A DNA stretch of 6,576 bases from Ignavibacteriales bacterium (GTDB lineage: Bacteria; Bacteroidota; Ignavibacteria; Ignavibacteriales; Ignavibacteriaceae), in assembly GCA_027347125.1 (NCBI GenBank), contig DAIERC010000304.1, positions 1 to 6,576 of the forward strand, in the 5' to 3' direction. How positions within the stretch are numbered: the stretch's first letter is position 1; every line of letters starts with the position of its first letter. The translations under genes and the position numbers were made by a program. The notes beneath the pieces are model-generated. The model had not been told where the DNA came from. It saw only the letters and a list, made by a program, of their open reading frames with translations, and did no database searches. Below, in pieces: positions 1 to 6,576 of this stretch.

Positions 1-233
1 TAAGTTTAAATCCGGTTATGGTAGACGGCACCGGCATGTGCGGCGGATGCAGAGCTACCGTTGATAATAAAACAGTTTTCGTTTGTGTAGATGGCCCGGA
101 ATTCGACGCGCACAAGGTAGATTTTGAAACGCTTGAAAGAAGAAATAAAACTTATCGAAGCGATGAGCAACTGGCGCTTGAAAGCCATAAGTGCCGTTCG
201 GAAGAAGCTATATTAAAAGCGATGAATGAGTAA
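1..233 (+). CDS. nfnA: NfnA-type FAD/NAD-binding subunit, C-terminal fragment (5' end outside window)
   Basis: This is the last 76 codons of a sulfide/dihydroorotate-dehydrogenase-like FAD/NAD-binding protein, the small subunit of NADH-dependent ferredoxin:NADP+ oxidoreductase. The reading frame is open from the first base and stops at taa 231-233. The ATG at 18 is internal, because conserved family sequence (SLNPVMVDGTGMCGGC) already begins at base 3. The fragment carries the [2Fe-2S] site typical of the family: Asp codon 24-26, Cys at 39-41 and 48-50 (CGGC), and Cys at 84-86 (FVCVDGPEFD). In characterised Nfn enzymes this cluster is held by one Asp and three Cys, which matches what is seen here. 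A full-length protein would be about 275-285 residues, with the missing part holding the FAD and NAD(H) domains. The nfnB-type gene follows in the same direction, as expected for a two-subunit cytosolic enzyme. Family assignment is firm; the exact physiological reaction is inferred. Confidence 0.88.
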   Translation, partial: SLNPVMVDGTGMCGGCRATVDNKTVFVCVDGPEFDAHKVDFETLERRNKTYRSDEQLALESHKCRSEEAILKAMNE

Positions 234-317
234 TTTTATATTGTGCGCATTATTTAATTGAGTAAAATAATTTCTCGGTTAAGCAGATAATTAAGTATAA
301 TCGAAGTTCATAAAAAC

Positions 318-323
318 AGGAGT
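318..323 (+). promoter_or_regulatory. Ribosome-binding site of the nfnB-type gene
   Basis: AGGAGT lies 6 bases before a GTG codon at 330. It supports GTG 330 as the start rather than the downstream in-frame ATGs at residues 10 and 17. Confidence 0.75.
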
Positions 324-329
324 CCTTCA

Positions 330-1748
330 GTGCAAACTCTTTCAAATAAAGAAAAGATGAAAATTCCGCGTCAAGCGATGCCGGAACAAGACAGCTTGGA
401 AAGAAGCAAAAATTTCAAAGAAGTTAATTTGGGTTTTACCGAAGAGCTTGCCAAACTTGAGGCTCTTAGGTGCATTCAATGCCCCAAACCAACATGCATT
501 GAAGGATGCCCCGTAGGTGTTAATATAAAAGACTTCATACAGCTAGTTGCCGAAGGCGATTTTTTAGGCGCCGCAGCAAAGATAAAAGAAGACAATATGC
601 TGCCCGCTGTATGCGGCCGTGTTTGCCCGCAAGAAGAACAGTGCGAAGCAAAATGTATCGTAGGAAAAAAGAATGAACCTGTTGCTATAGGCCGACTTGA
701 AAGATTTGTTGCCGATTTTGAAAGAGAACATGTTGGCATTAGAACTCCCGTGTTAAAACCAAAGACCGGGAAAAAAATTGCCATAATAGGAAGCGGCCCG
801 GCAGGGTTAAGCTGTGCCGGCGATTTGATTCAGATGGGGCACGATGTAACTGTTTTTGAAGCGCTTCATGAACTTGGCGGTGTACTTATCTACGGCATTC
901 CGGAGTTTCGGCTTCCTAAAGAAATTGTTAAGATAGAAATTGAGTCGCTTAAAAAACTAGGCGTCGATTTTCAAACAAACGCCGTAATAGGTTTTACCGA
1001 TACAATTGATGAATTGATGAGTAACGGTTACGATGCAGTATTTATAGCTGTGGGCGCCGGACTTCCGTATTTCTTAAAAATTTCCGGAGAGAATTTAAAT
1101 GGCGTTTATTCCGCAAATGAATTTCTTACGAGAGTTAACCTGATGAAGGCGTATCGTTTCCCGGAATTTGATACTCCGGTATTTAATTGTAAAGATAAAA
1201 ATATTGCGGTCTTTGGCGGCGGCAATACAGCCATGGACGCTGTTAGAACATCAAAACGTTTGGGCGCAAAAAATGCTTATATTATTTACCGCAGGTCAGA
1301 TGTAGAAATGCCTGCCAGAAAAGAAGAAGTTCATCACGCCAAGCAGGAAGGAATTGAATTTATTTTCCTTTCAAACCCGGTTGAGTTTATAGGCGATAAA
1401 GATGGCTGGCTGCAAGGTGTTAAATTACAAAAAATGGAATTAGGCGAACCAGATGCTTCCGGAAGAAGAAAACCCGTTCCGATAGAAGGCTCGGAATATA
1501 TTTTAGATATTGATATGGCAGTTATTGCCGTAGGCAATGGTTCTAATCCTATTATTCAAAAGACTACTCCGGATTTACAATTTAACAAATGGGGCAATAT
1601 AGTTGTTGATGAAAATACAATGAAAACATCAAAGGCAGGTGTTTTCGCCGGAGGCGATATTGTAACCGGCGGCGCTACGGTAATACTGGCTATGGGCGCA
1701 GGTAGAAAGGCCGCGGCGGCTATCAACGACTATTTAACGAAATTGTAA
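330..1748 (+). CDS. nfnB: NfnB-type large subunit (NADPH-dependent glutamate synthase small-subunit-like flavoprotein)
   Basis: This is a complete 472-residue cytosolic iron-sulfur flavoprotein, the usual length for NfnB/GltA-type proteins. It starts at GTG 330 behind a good AGGAGT. Domain order is an N-terminal double [4Fe-4S] domain (about 30-130), an FAD Rossmann fold with GSGPAG at 154-159, and an NADPH-binding Rossmann insert with GGGNTAMD at 296-303 and YRRSDVEMPAR at 320-330. The FAD-closing GGD motif follows at 441-443. Cysteines are 48, 51, 56, 60, 95, 99, 105 and 109. By alignment from memory with dihydropyrimidine dehydrogenase, C48/C51/C56/C109 would hold one cluster. C60/C99/C105 plus E124 (in IGRLER) would hold the other, leaving C95 as a non-ligand. 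In NfnAB this subunit exchanges electrons with NADP(H) and ferredoxin, while the small subunit handles NAD(H). Automatic pipelines often call such genes gltA or glutamate synthase small subunit. The adjacent nfnA-type gene, and no glutamate synthase large subunit in view, favour Nfn. Confidence 0.9.
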   Translation: MQTLSNKEKMKIPRQAMPEQDSLERSKNFKEVNLGFTEELAKLEALRCIQCPKPTCIEGCPVGVNIKDFIQLVAEGDFLGAAAKIKEDNMLPAVCGRVCPQEEQCEAKCIVGKKNEPVAIGRLERFVADFEREHVGIRTPVLKPKTGKKIAIIGSGPAGLSCAGDLIQMGHDVTVFEALHELGGVLIYGIPEFRLPKEIVKIEIESLKKLGVDFQTNAVIGFTDTIDELMSNGYDAVFIAVGAGLPYFLKISGENLNGVYSANEFLTRVNLMKAYRFPEFDTPVFNCKDKNIAVFGGGNTAMDAVRTSKRLGAKNAYIIYRRSDVEMPARKEEVHHAKQEGIEFIFLSNPVEFIGDKDGWLQGVKLQKMELGEPDASGRRKPVPIEGSEYILDIDMAVIAVGNGSNPIIQKTTPDLQFNKWGNIVVDENTMKTSKAGVFAGGDIVTGGATVILAMGAGRKAAAAINDYLTKL

Positions 1749-1778
1749 ATCTTCGTTCCGTTCAAAAAATATTTAGAC

Positions 1779-1837
1779 CATTTGTAAAATAATAGTTATA
1801 TTTATCACCATTATTCTTTACATTTGTCGTAAAATAA
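1779..1837 (+). repeat. Imperfect direct repeat upstream of the efflux operon
   Basis: CATTTGT at 1779-1785 runs straight into AAAATAA. CATTTGT recurs at 1821-1827, followed after a few extra bases by TAAAATAA at 1830-1837. The copies start 42 bp apart, close to four helical turns, on the same DNA face. The second copy overlaps the candidate promoter box. They could be binding sites for a regulator of the efflux operon, but the AT-rich context makes chance similarity plausible. Confidence 0.3.
1819..1826 (+). promoter_or_regulatory. Candidate Bacteroidota-type -7 promoter element for the efflux operon
   Basis: TACATTTG matches the TAnnTTTG -7 consensus of Bacteroidota housekeeping sigma factors. 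It sits 23 bases before the TolC-family start codon, leaving room for a short leader. The matching -33 TTTG/TTG box about 20 bp upstream is poor (only TT near 1796-1797), and the nearest clear TTTG (1781-1784) is too far away. This is therefore a half-supported promoter call. Confidence 0.4.
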
Positions 1838-1839
1838 AC

Positions 1840-1843
1840 GGGG
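1840..1843 (+). promoter_or_regulatory. Ribosome-binding site of the TolC-family gene
   Basis: GGGG, preceded by AAAC, lies 6 bases before ATG 1850. It is a modest Shine-Dalgarno core at suitable spacing and supports the start that gives a complete signal peptide. Confidence 0.45.
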
Positions 1844-1849
1844 TACTAG

Positions 1850-3202
1850 ATGAAACATGCTTTCGTTAGGAAGCTGCTTCTCTTGCTATTGTGTCTGTCT
1901 TGGTATTATCCTTTAAATGCTCAAAATACAAAAAACGATATTCTGTTTCTAACGCTTGAAGATGCCGTATCGAAAGCTTTAATAAACAATTGGGATATCA
2001 AACTCTCACAAAAGGATATTCAGAAAGCGCAGGAGCAAATTGATGAGGCATATTCCAATGCATTCCCGAGAATCGATTTCACAGGGAAATATGTAAGAAA
2101 TATTCAACTGCCTGTCCTTTTCCTTTCACCTAATACGGCATTTAATCCATCTTCCGAAACGCAAACTATTGAACTTGGATCTAAAAATAGTTTTGATGCC
2201 GCCGTGTCCTTAACGCAGGTTCTCTACAGTCAAAAAGTTAATACGGCAATCCAAATAGCGGGAGAATACGCCGAGTATTCCAAAGTTGGAAACAAAGCAA
2301 CAGAGCAGCAAGTAATCCTTTCCGTTAAAAAAATTTTTTATACAATTCTTCTTGCAAGGCAACTTGTAACCGTTACACAGCAAAACTATGAAGCTGCAAA
2401 GGCAAATTTTGAAAATGTTTCCGCGCTTTATAAACAGGGCGTTGCTTCCGAATATGATTTTTTGCGGTCGGAAGTTCAGGTTGCCAACACGCAGCCGATG
2501 TTAATTCAAGCTAAAAATAATCTTGAACTTGCAAAAAGCGCTTTGAAAAATCTTCTTGCTCTGGATATTAACCAGCAAATAGATGTTAAAGGCGAATTTG
2601 AATATAAAAAAGTAGAGCCGGTTTTATTTGCCGAAGCCAGTGAAAACGCGGTTAAAAACAATCCGCTTGTAAGGCAGTTAAGCATTCAAGAATCGCTGTT
2701 AGATAAAAATGTTACTATTCAAAAGTCAGATTATTTCCCAACGCTGGCGATGTTCGGGCAATATGATTATCAAACCCAGGATAATACATATAGTTTTAAA
2801 AATTTTAATTGGGCAAAGTCATTCATGGTCGGGCTTCAACTATCATACACTTTATTTGATGGTTTCAGTAGAGGCGCCAGAATTCAACAGGCGATTATCG
2901 ATAAAGAAAAAGTTGATCTTGGAAAACGAAAACTTGAGGAAGGCCTAAAGGTTCAGGTTCAACAATCAAAGATGAAAATGGAAGAAGCCGAGAAAAGAAT
3001 TATTGCTCAGGGAAAAAGTATTCAACAAGCTAATAAGGCGTTGCAGATTGCTAACACACGCTACAAGAACGGTGTGGGAACTCAGCTGGAAATTATAGAT
3101 ACGCAAGCGGCTTATACTTTTGCGCGAACAAATTATTCCCAGGCAATATACGATTACCTGGTTGCAAAAGCCGATTGGGAATACGTTGTAAGTATTAACT
3201 AA
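1850..3202 (+). CDS. TolC-family outer-membrane efflux protein
   Basis: This 450-residue outer-membrane factor is within the usual TolC-family range. It begins with a signal peptide: positive residues H3, R7 and K8, a leucine-rich core at 9-16, and a likely cleavage after A24 in LNA-Q. The mature protein shows the two-fold OEP repeat. The first half opens with LTLEDAVSKALINN (34-47). It continues into long helices around 150-240, with the family motif LYKQGVASEYDFLRSEVQ at 193-210. The second half has YFPTLAMFGQYDYQ (295-308), the beta strand and turn LSYTLFDGFSRG (331-342), and long Gln/Lys/Glu-rich helices. These end in RYKNGVGTQLEIIDTQ (404-419), the classic second-repeat motif. Each monomer would give strands to an outer-membrane barrel and helices to a periplasmic tunnel, working as a trimer. 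It is the first gene of an operon with the adaptor and RND pump downstream. Substrate cannot be deduced. Confidence 0.93.
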   Translation: MKHAFVRKLLLLLLCLSWYYPLNAQNTKNDILFLTLEDAVSKALINNWDIKLSQKDIQKAQEQIDEAYSNAFPRIDFTGKYVRNIQLPVLFLSPNTAFNPSSETQTIELGSKNSFDAAVSLTQVLYSQKVNTAIQIAGEYAEYSKVGNKATEQQVILSVKKIFYTILLARQLVTVTQQNYEAAKANFENVSALYKQGVASEYDFLRSEVQVANTQPMLIQAKNNLELAKSALKNLLALDINQQIDVKGEFEYKKVEPVLFAEASENAVKNNPLVRQLSIQESLLDKNVTIQKSDYFPTLAMFGQYDYQTQDNTYSFKNFNWAKSFMVGLQLSYTLFDGFSRGARIQQAIIDKEKVDLGKRKLEEGLKVQVQQSKMKMEEAEKRIIAQGKSIQQANKALQIANTRYKNGVGTQLEIIDTQAAYTFARTNYSQAIYDYLVAKADWEYVVSIN

Positions 3203-3300
3203 GTTTTGTCTTAATGTATCCGAATGTTACGGGGACAGGGAAATCTAAAATACACACTTACTCTTGCGCGTTTGCTTGCCCGTAAATTGGATATAAATAT

Positions 3301-3339
3301 TTAAATCGGATTTTAATATTTCATAGGAGTTAAATCGGA
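3301..3339 (+). repeat. Short direct repeat in the leader of the adaptor gene
   Basis: The 10-mer TTAAATCGGA occurs exactly twice, at 3301-3310 and 3330-3339. The copies start 29 bp apart and flank the Shine-Dalgarno region of the adaptor gene. Such a pair could be a protein-binding site or a duplication scar. No mobile element lies between the copies and the function is unknown. Confidence 0.35.
3325..3330 (+). promoter_or_regulatory. Ribosome-binding site of the adaptor gene
   Basis: AGGAGT lies 11 bases before ATG 3342, slightly longer than ideal spacing. No closer in-frame start exists. The next ATG (3366, residue 9) would remove K5, K7 and K8, the positive residues of the leader, so 3342 is preferred. 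Confidence 0.6.
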
Positions 3340-3341
3340 AT

Positions 3342-4403
3342 ATGGTTTTAACTAAAAATAAAAAAATGGTTTTCCTTCTGCTCCTGTTGCCTGTAGTTAT
3401 GTTTTTAAATATTAATTGCGGTAATAAAAGCGAAGTGAAAAACGAGGCAGACAGTAATCCGCTTCTTCTAGATACGGTAGCTGTAAAAGTTTTAATTACA
3501 AAACCGGGTGAGATAAAACTTATTAAAACTTTTACCGGAAATCTTGAAGGAGAGGAACAAGCGAATGTTGTTTCAAAAATTTCCGAGAGAGTTACAAGCA
3601 TAAAAGTAAAGGTCGGCGAACACGTAAGGGCCGGCCAGTTATTGTTAACACTCGACAGATCGGGTGTTACCTCTCAGTACTACCAGGCCCAGGCAGGGTA
3701 CTTAAATTCGGGAAAAGATTACAACCGCATGAAGGCGCTATACGAAGCCGGTGCAATTTCACAGCAAATGCTGGATGGTACAAAAACATCTTACGAAATA
3801 GCCAAAGCAAATTTTGAAGCGGCAAAAAGTGCGGTTGAATTAACATGCCCGATAAACGGCATTGTAACGGCTGTTAATCCAAACGTTGGCGATCTGGCTG
3901 TTCCGGGAATGCCTTTAATTACTGTTGCAAGTATAAATAGTATGAAAGTAATTTTCAGCGTTGGCGAAGGTGACTTGCCTAATTTTGCAATCGGACAAAA
4001 TGCAGAAGTTTATTCAGAACTTAAGCCTGAGCTTATCAAAAAAGGAAGGATATCGCAAATATCAAAATCTGCAGATGTGCAATCACGCAGCTTCGAGTTA
4101 AGAGCGTTATTTCCAAATACTGCCGATAGATGGTATAAGCCGGGAATGTTTTGCCGGGTAAATGTTGAATTGCAAAAACATACAAATGTAATTATAGTAC
4201 CTAACATCTCAATAATGAATTCTCAAAATACCGCAAGCGTTTATGTCATCAACAACGGAAAAGCAATTCTCAGAGCAGTGAAAACCGGCATAACGGATGG
4301 CAATGTTACGGAGATAATAAGCGGAGTAACGCAAGGAGAGAAAGTAGTAACACTTGGTATGAATAATTTGAAGAACGGAAGCATCGTTCATATTACTGAC
4401 TGA
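3342..4403 (+). CDS. RND efflux periplasmic adaptor subunit (membrane fusion protein, HlyD/AcrA type)
   Basis: This 353-residue adaptor would link the RND pump to the outer-membrane tunnel in the periplasm. The N-terminus is a signal sequence (K5, K7, K8, then a hydrophobic core 9-22). It ends at C26 in LNINCGNKS, probably a lipoprotein anchor, although Asn at -1 of the lipobox is unusual. The lipoyl-like domain is split: the first half includes ANVVSKISERVTSIKVKVGE (74-93) and GQLLLTLD (98-105). The second half is CPINGIVTAVNPNVGDLAVP (169-188) with ITVASI at 193-198. Between them (about 108-166) is a short alpha-helical hairpin that should contact the TolC partner. A beta-barrel domain follows (about 200-277, with SRSFELRALFPN and KPGMFCRVNVEL). 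The membrane-proximal domain runs from about 283 to the end, closing with GVTQGEKVVTLGMNNLKNGS. The gene lies 139 bp after the TolC-family gene and 58 bp before the RND gene. Family is certain; substrate is unknown. Confidence 0.93.
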   Translation: MVLTKNKKMVFLLLLLPVVMFLNINCGNKSEVKNEADSNPLLLDTVAVKVLITKPGEIKLIKTFTGNLEGEEQANVVSKISERVTSIKVKVGEHVRAGQLLLTLDRSGVTSQYYQAQAGYLNSGKDYNRMKALYEAGAISQQMLDGTKTSYEIAKANFEAAKSAVELTCPINGIVTAVNPNVGDLAVPGMPLITVASINSMKVIFSVGEGDLPNFAIGQNAEVYSELKPELIKKGRISQISKSADVQSRSFELRALFPNTADRWYKPGMFCRVNVELQKHTNVIIVPNISIMNSQNTASVYVINNGKAILRAVKTGITDGNVTEIISGVTQGEKVVTLGMNNLKNGSIVHITD

Positions 4404-4450
4404 TTAATGAAACCGAATAACTGTTGTTAAAAATTAATTTACAGAAATTT

Positions 4451-4456
4451 TAAGGT
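4451..4456 (+). promoter_or_regulatory. Ribosome-binding site of the RND transporter gene
   Basis: TAAGGT contains a weak AAGG core ending 6 bases before ATG 4462. That ATG gives the MKLADVSIQRPVFA N-terminus standard for RND pumps, so the start is secure even though the site is weak. Confidence 0.5.
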
Positions 4457-4461
4457 AATAT

Positions 4462-6576
4462 ATGAAATTAGCTGATGTATCAATACAACGGCCGGTATTT
4501 GCTACTATGATGATTATGGCTCTCATAGTACTTGGCTTGTTTTCATATTTAAAATTGAACGTGGATTTGTATCCTAATGTTGATATCCCTTATGTAATTG
4601 TTACGACCGTATTGCCGGGTGCCGGGCCGGAACAAATTGAGACCGATGTAACAAAAAAAGTTGAAGACGCCGTTAACCCGATTGAAGGAGTTGACAAGAT
4701 ACAATCTTATTCAAGGGAAAATGTTTCAATAGTTGTAATAGCATTTAAACTTGAGATAGACGGCAAAGCCGCCGCCCAGGATGTTAGAGAAAAATTAGCG
4801 GCAATAAGAGCCGACCTTCCGGAGGAAACCGAAGAACCTATCATTCAAAGATATGATCCTGCCAGTCTGCCGATTATGTCTCTAACAGTTTCGGGTGAAA
4901 GACCGGAAAAGGAAGTAACAACTTACGCGAAAAACGTAGTAAAGAAACGTCTTGAAAATATTCCGGGAGTTGGCTCTGTAGATCTGGTCGGAGGCGCGGA
5001 AAGAGAAATTAATATAGAAGTAGATCCGGCAAAGCTTAAAGCCTACGAGCTTTCTATCCAAGATGTTATTCAAAGCGTAGGCGCATCTAATGTTGAAATA
5101 CCAGGAGGAAATTTAATTCAAGGCTCGCGCCAGTTACTGCTTAGAACGATGGGAAAATATAAAAATGTAGATGGTTTTAATAAAGTGATTGTATCAAATC
5201 CCAAAGGAAAAATTGTTTATTTATCCGATATAGCAAAAGTTGTAGATGGAATAAAAGAACAAACGAGCTTAACACGGGTTAATGGTAATTATGCCGTCGG
5301 CTTAAATATTATCAAGCAATCCGGCAGCAACACAGTTAAGGTTGCCGATGAAGTAAATAAGCAGCTTGAAAATTTAAAGAAAGAACTTCCGCCGGATATT
5401 AAAATATTTATGGCGCAGGATAACAGCGTGTTTATTAAAGATTCAATTAACGATGTGTTATTTGATATTTTGTACGGAGGTTTGTTGGCGGTTATAGTAA
5501 TTTATCTTTTCCTCGCTAACTTAAGGGCCACAATAATAAGCGCGCTTGCGCTTCCTTCATCTATCATTGCCAGTTTCATAATTATGTATGCGCTTAATTT
5601 TACGTTAAACATGATGTCGTTGCTTGCCTTATCGCTTGCAGTCGGTCTTCTTATAGACGACGCGATTGTTGTAATCGAGAATATTTACCGGCATATGGAC
5701 CAAGGCGAAACCCCGTTTGAGGCTGCTAAATCAGCCTCCCAGGAAATTGGTCTTGCTGTTATGGCAACAACATTTACAATAGTTGCGGTGTTTGTGCCTG
5801 TAGCATTTATGCCTGGTCTGGTAGGAAGATTTTTTTATCAATTCGGAATAACTATTTCGGTTGCCGTTATGGTTTCACTTTTTGTAGCCTTTACTCTTAC
5901 GCCGATGCTTTCGTCAAGATGGCTTAAAAGGGAAGACGAAGCGTTATCTAAAGAAGGAAATATTTTACAAAAAATCTTATTCTATTTTAATCATTTCTTC
6001 GAGATACTTAGCGCCAAATATAAAATAGCTTTAAGATGGTCATTAACACACAGAAAAACAGTTGTATTCGGTTCTATTATTGTCTTTCTTCTCAGCTTTA
6101 TGTTAATGGGAATACTCGGCTCTCAATTTTTCCCGGATACCGACCAAAATGAATTTAATATTACTGTTAATGCGGCGCCAGGTAGTTCGCTTGAGCAGAC
6201 AAGTCTTATATGCGGGCAGATAGAAAACACTCTGAAAAAATATCATGAAGTTAGCACGGTGCTTACAACAATCGGGGGCGCGAATAATCCCGTAACAACC
6301 GCTACCATACTTGTTAAACTTGTAAACAAAAGAGAGAGAGAGCGAAGTGATAAGCAGATAATGAATTCTCTTAGAAGTCGGTTGCACTTTTTACCCGGCG
6401 CAAATATCGGGTTCCAGGTACAGGGCGGTCCAGGCGGTAATGAAAAACCGGTAACCTTAAGCATTAGAGGCGAGGATATAAATAAATTAAGCGCTATTGC
6501 CGATAAGGTGGAGACAATTGTTAGAAGTACCAAGGGGTGTGTAGATATAGAAAACAGCCTTGAAACTTCAAAGCCA
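4462..6576 (+). CDS. RND efflux transporter, HAE1/AcrB-like (3' end outside window)
   Basis: The frame is open from ATG 4462 to the last base: 705 codons of an expected 1020-1050, so roughly the last third is missing because the window ends. The start MKLADVSIQRPVFA is typical. TM1 spans about 12-30 and is followed by the first porter domain (FPGxG-like LPGAGPEQIETDV at 51-63; ENIPGVGSVDLVGG at 165-178). Helices TM2-TM6 lie near 332-351, 356-377, 384-408, 432-452 and 460-483. TM4 carries GLLIDDAIVVIENI (395-408), where D399 and D400 correspond to the proton-relay aspartates of AcrB. This double-Asp form indicates the HAE1 drug/solute class rather than the heavy-metal class. After a cytosolic linker, TM7 (about 533-552) opens the second repeat (LGSQFFPDTDQNEFNITV, 552-569), reproducing the internal duplication of RND pumps. 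The pump should be a proton-driven trimer in the inner membrane, docking with the adaptor and outer-membrane factor encoded just upstream. Substrate cannot be inferred. Confidence 0.95.
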   Translation, partial: MKLADVSIQRPVFATMMIMALIVLGLFSYLKLNVDLYPNVDIPYVIVTTVLPGAGPEQIETDVTKKVEDAVNPIEGVDKIQSYSRENVSIVVIAFKLEIDGKAAAQDVREKLAAIRADLPEETEEPIIQRYDPASLPIMSLTVSGERPEKEVTTYAKNVVKKRLENIPGVGSVDLVGGAEREINIEVDPAKLKAYELSIQDVIQSVGASNVEIPGGNLIQGSRQLLLRTMGKYKNVDGFNKVIVSNPKGKIVYLSDIAKVVDGIKEQTSLTRVNGNYAVGLNIIKQSGSNTVKVADEVNKQLENLKKELPPDIKIFMAQDNSVFIKDSINDVLFDILYGGLLAVIVIYLFLANLRATIISALALPSSIIASFIIMYALNFTLNMMSLLALSLAVGLLIDDAIVVIENIYRHMDQGETPFEAAKSASQEIGLAVMATTFTIVAVFVPVAFMPGLVGRFFYQFGITISVAVMVSLFVAFTLTPMLSSRWLKREDEALSKEGNILQKILFYFNHFFEILSAKYKIALRWSLTHRKTVVFGSIIVFLLSFMLMGILGSQFFPDTDQNEFNITVNAAPGSSLEQTSLICGQIENTLKKYHEVSTVLTTIGGANNPVTTATILVKLVNKRERERSDKQIMNSLRSRLHFLPGANIGFQVQGGPGGNEKPVTLSIRGEDINKLSAIADKVETIVRSTKGCVDIENSLETSKP

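Noticed and set aside
249..271. Inverted repeat ATTATTT / AAATAAT after the nfnA-type gene as a terminator
   Set aside because: The stem is seven A/T pairs with no G or C, and no clean U-tract follows, so it would be too weak.
296..301. TATAAT string upstream of the nfnB-type gene as a sigma-70 promoter
   Set aside because: No -35-like hexamer lies at 16-18 bp upstream, and the region is AT-rich enough for a chance match.
476..784. 102-codon open frame on the minus strand inside the nfnB-type gene
   Set aside because: It is fully antisense to a conserved iron-sulfur/FAD domain and has no independent support.
1749..1849. Terminator between the Nfn genes and the efflux operon
   Set aside because: No GC-rich hairpin with a U-tract is visible; only weak AT-only complementarity (AATAAT / ATTATT) is present.
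3229..3240. ACGGGGACAGGG resembling the GGGGACAG strings often found beside REP-associated transposases
   Set aside because: There is a single copy with no inverted partner and no transposase or relic nearby; the resemblance is from memory and too short to support a mobile element.
3203..3341. Possible separate promoter or small gene between the TolC-family and adaptor genes
   Set aside because: No good TAnnTTTG box or spaced -35/-10 pair and no short frame with a ribosome-binding site were found; only the direct repeat and the adaptor's Shine-Dalgarno stand out.
3245..3601. 118-codon open frame on the minus strand
   Set aside because: It lies mostly antisense to the well-supported adaptor gene and shows no recognisable domain, so it is a shadow frame.
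6103..6533. Two overlapping minus-strand open frames near the right end
   Set aside because: Both are antisense to the RND transporter frame, which is open through the region and matches the family.

Overview
The window holds two ordinary, well-recognised gene groups on the + strand. I see no sign of an undescribed system. The organism is probably a member of the Bacteroidota/Ignavibacteriota/Chlorobiota group, which is an inference. The sequence is moderately AT-rich, one leader ends in 'LNAQ', and a TAnnTTTG-type promoter element lies upstream of the efflux operon. The clear Shine-Dalgarno sequences before some genes fit Ignavibacteria-like lineages better than classical Bacteroides.

Left part (1-1748): the 3' end of a sulfide/dihydroorotate-dehydrogenase-like FAD/NAD-binding subunit (NfnA type) is followed 96 bp later by a complete 472-residue 'NADPH-dependent glutamate synthase small-subunit-like' flavoprotein (NfnB type). 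The pair is the expected composition of NfnAB, the cytosolic NADH-dependent ferredoxin:NADP+ oxidoreductase. That enzyme couples NADH and reduced ferredoxin oxidation to NADP+ reduction, or runs in reverse by electron bifurcation. It suggests an anaerobic or facultatively anaerobic metabolism that uses low-potential ferredoxin.

Right part (1850-6576, running off the end): a three-gene tripartite efflux operon in the order outer-membrane factor (TolC family), periplasmic adaptor (membrane fusion protein, RND type), inner-membrane RND transporter (HAE1/AcrB-like). The transporter gene is open from 4462 to the last base, giving 705 codons of an expected roughly 1020-1050. The three proteins would form one drug/solute efflux channel across both membranes, driven by proton flow through the transporter. 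No transcriptional regulator is visible in the window.

Non-coding stretches are all short (96, 101, 139 and 58 bp). They contain ribosome-binding sites, a candidate promoter box before the efflux operon, and two small direct-repeat pairs that could be operator sites. No tRNA, rRNA, CRISPR array, insertion sequence or convincing intrinsic terminator was found.
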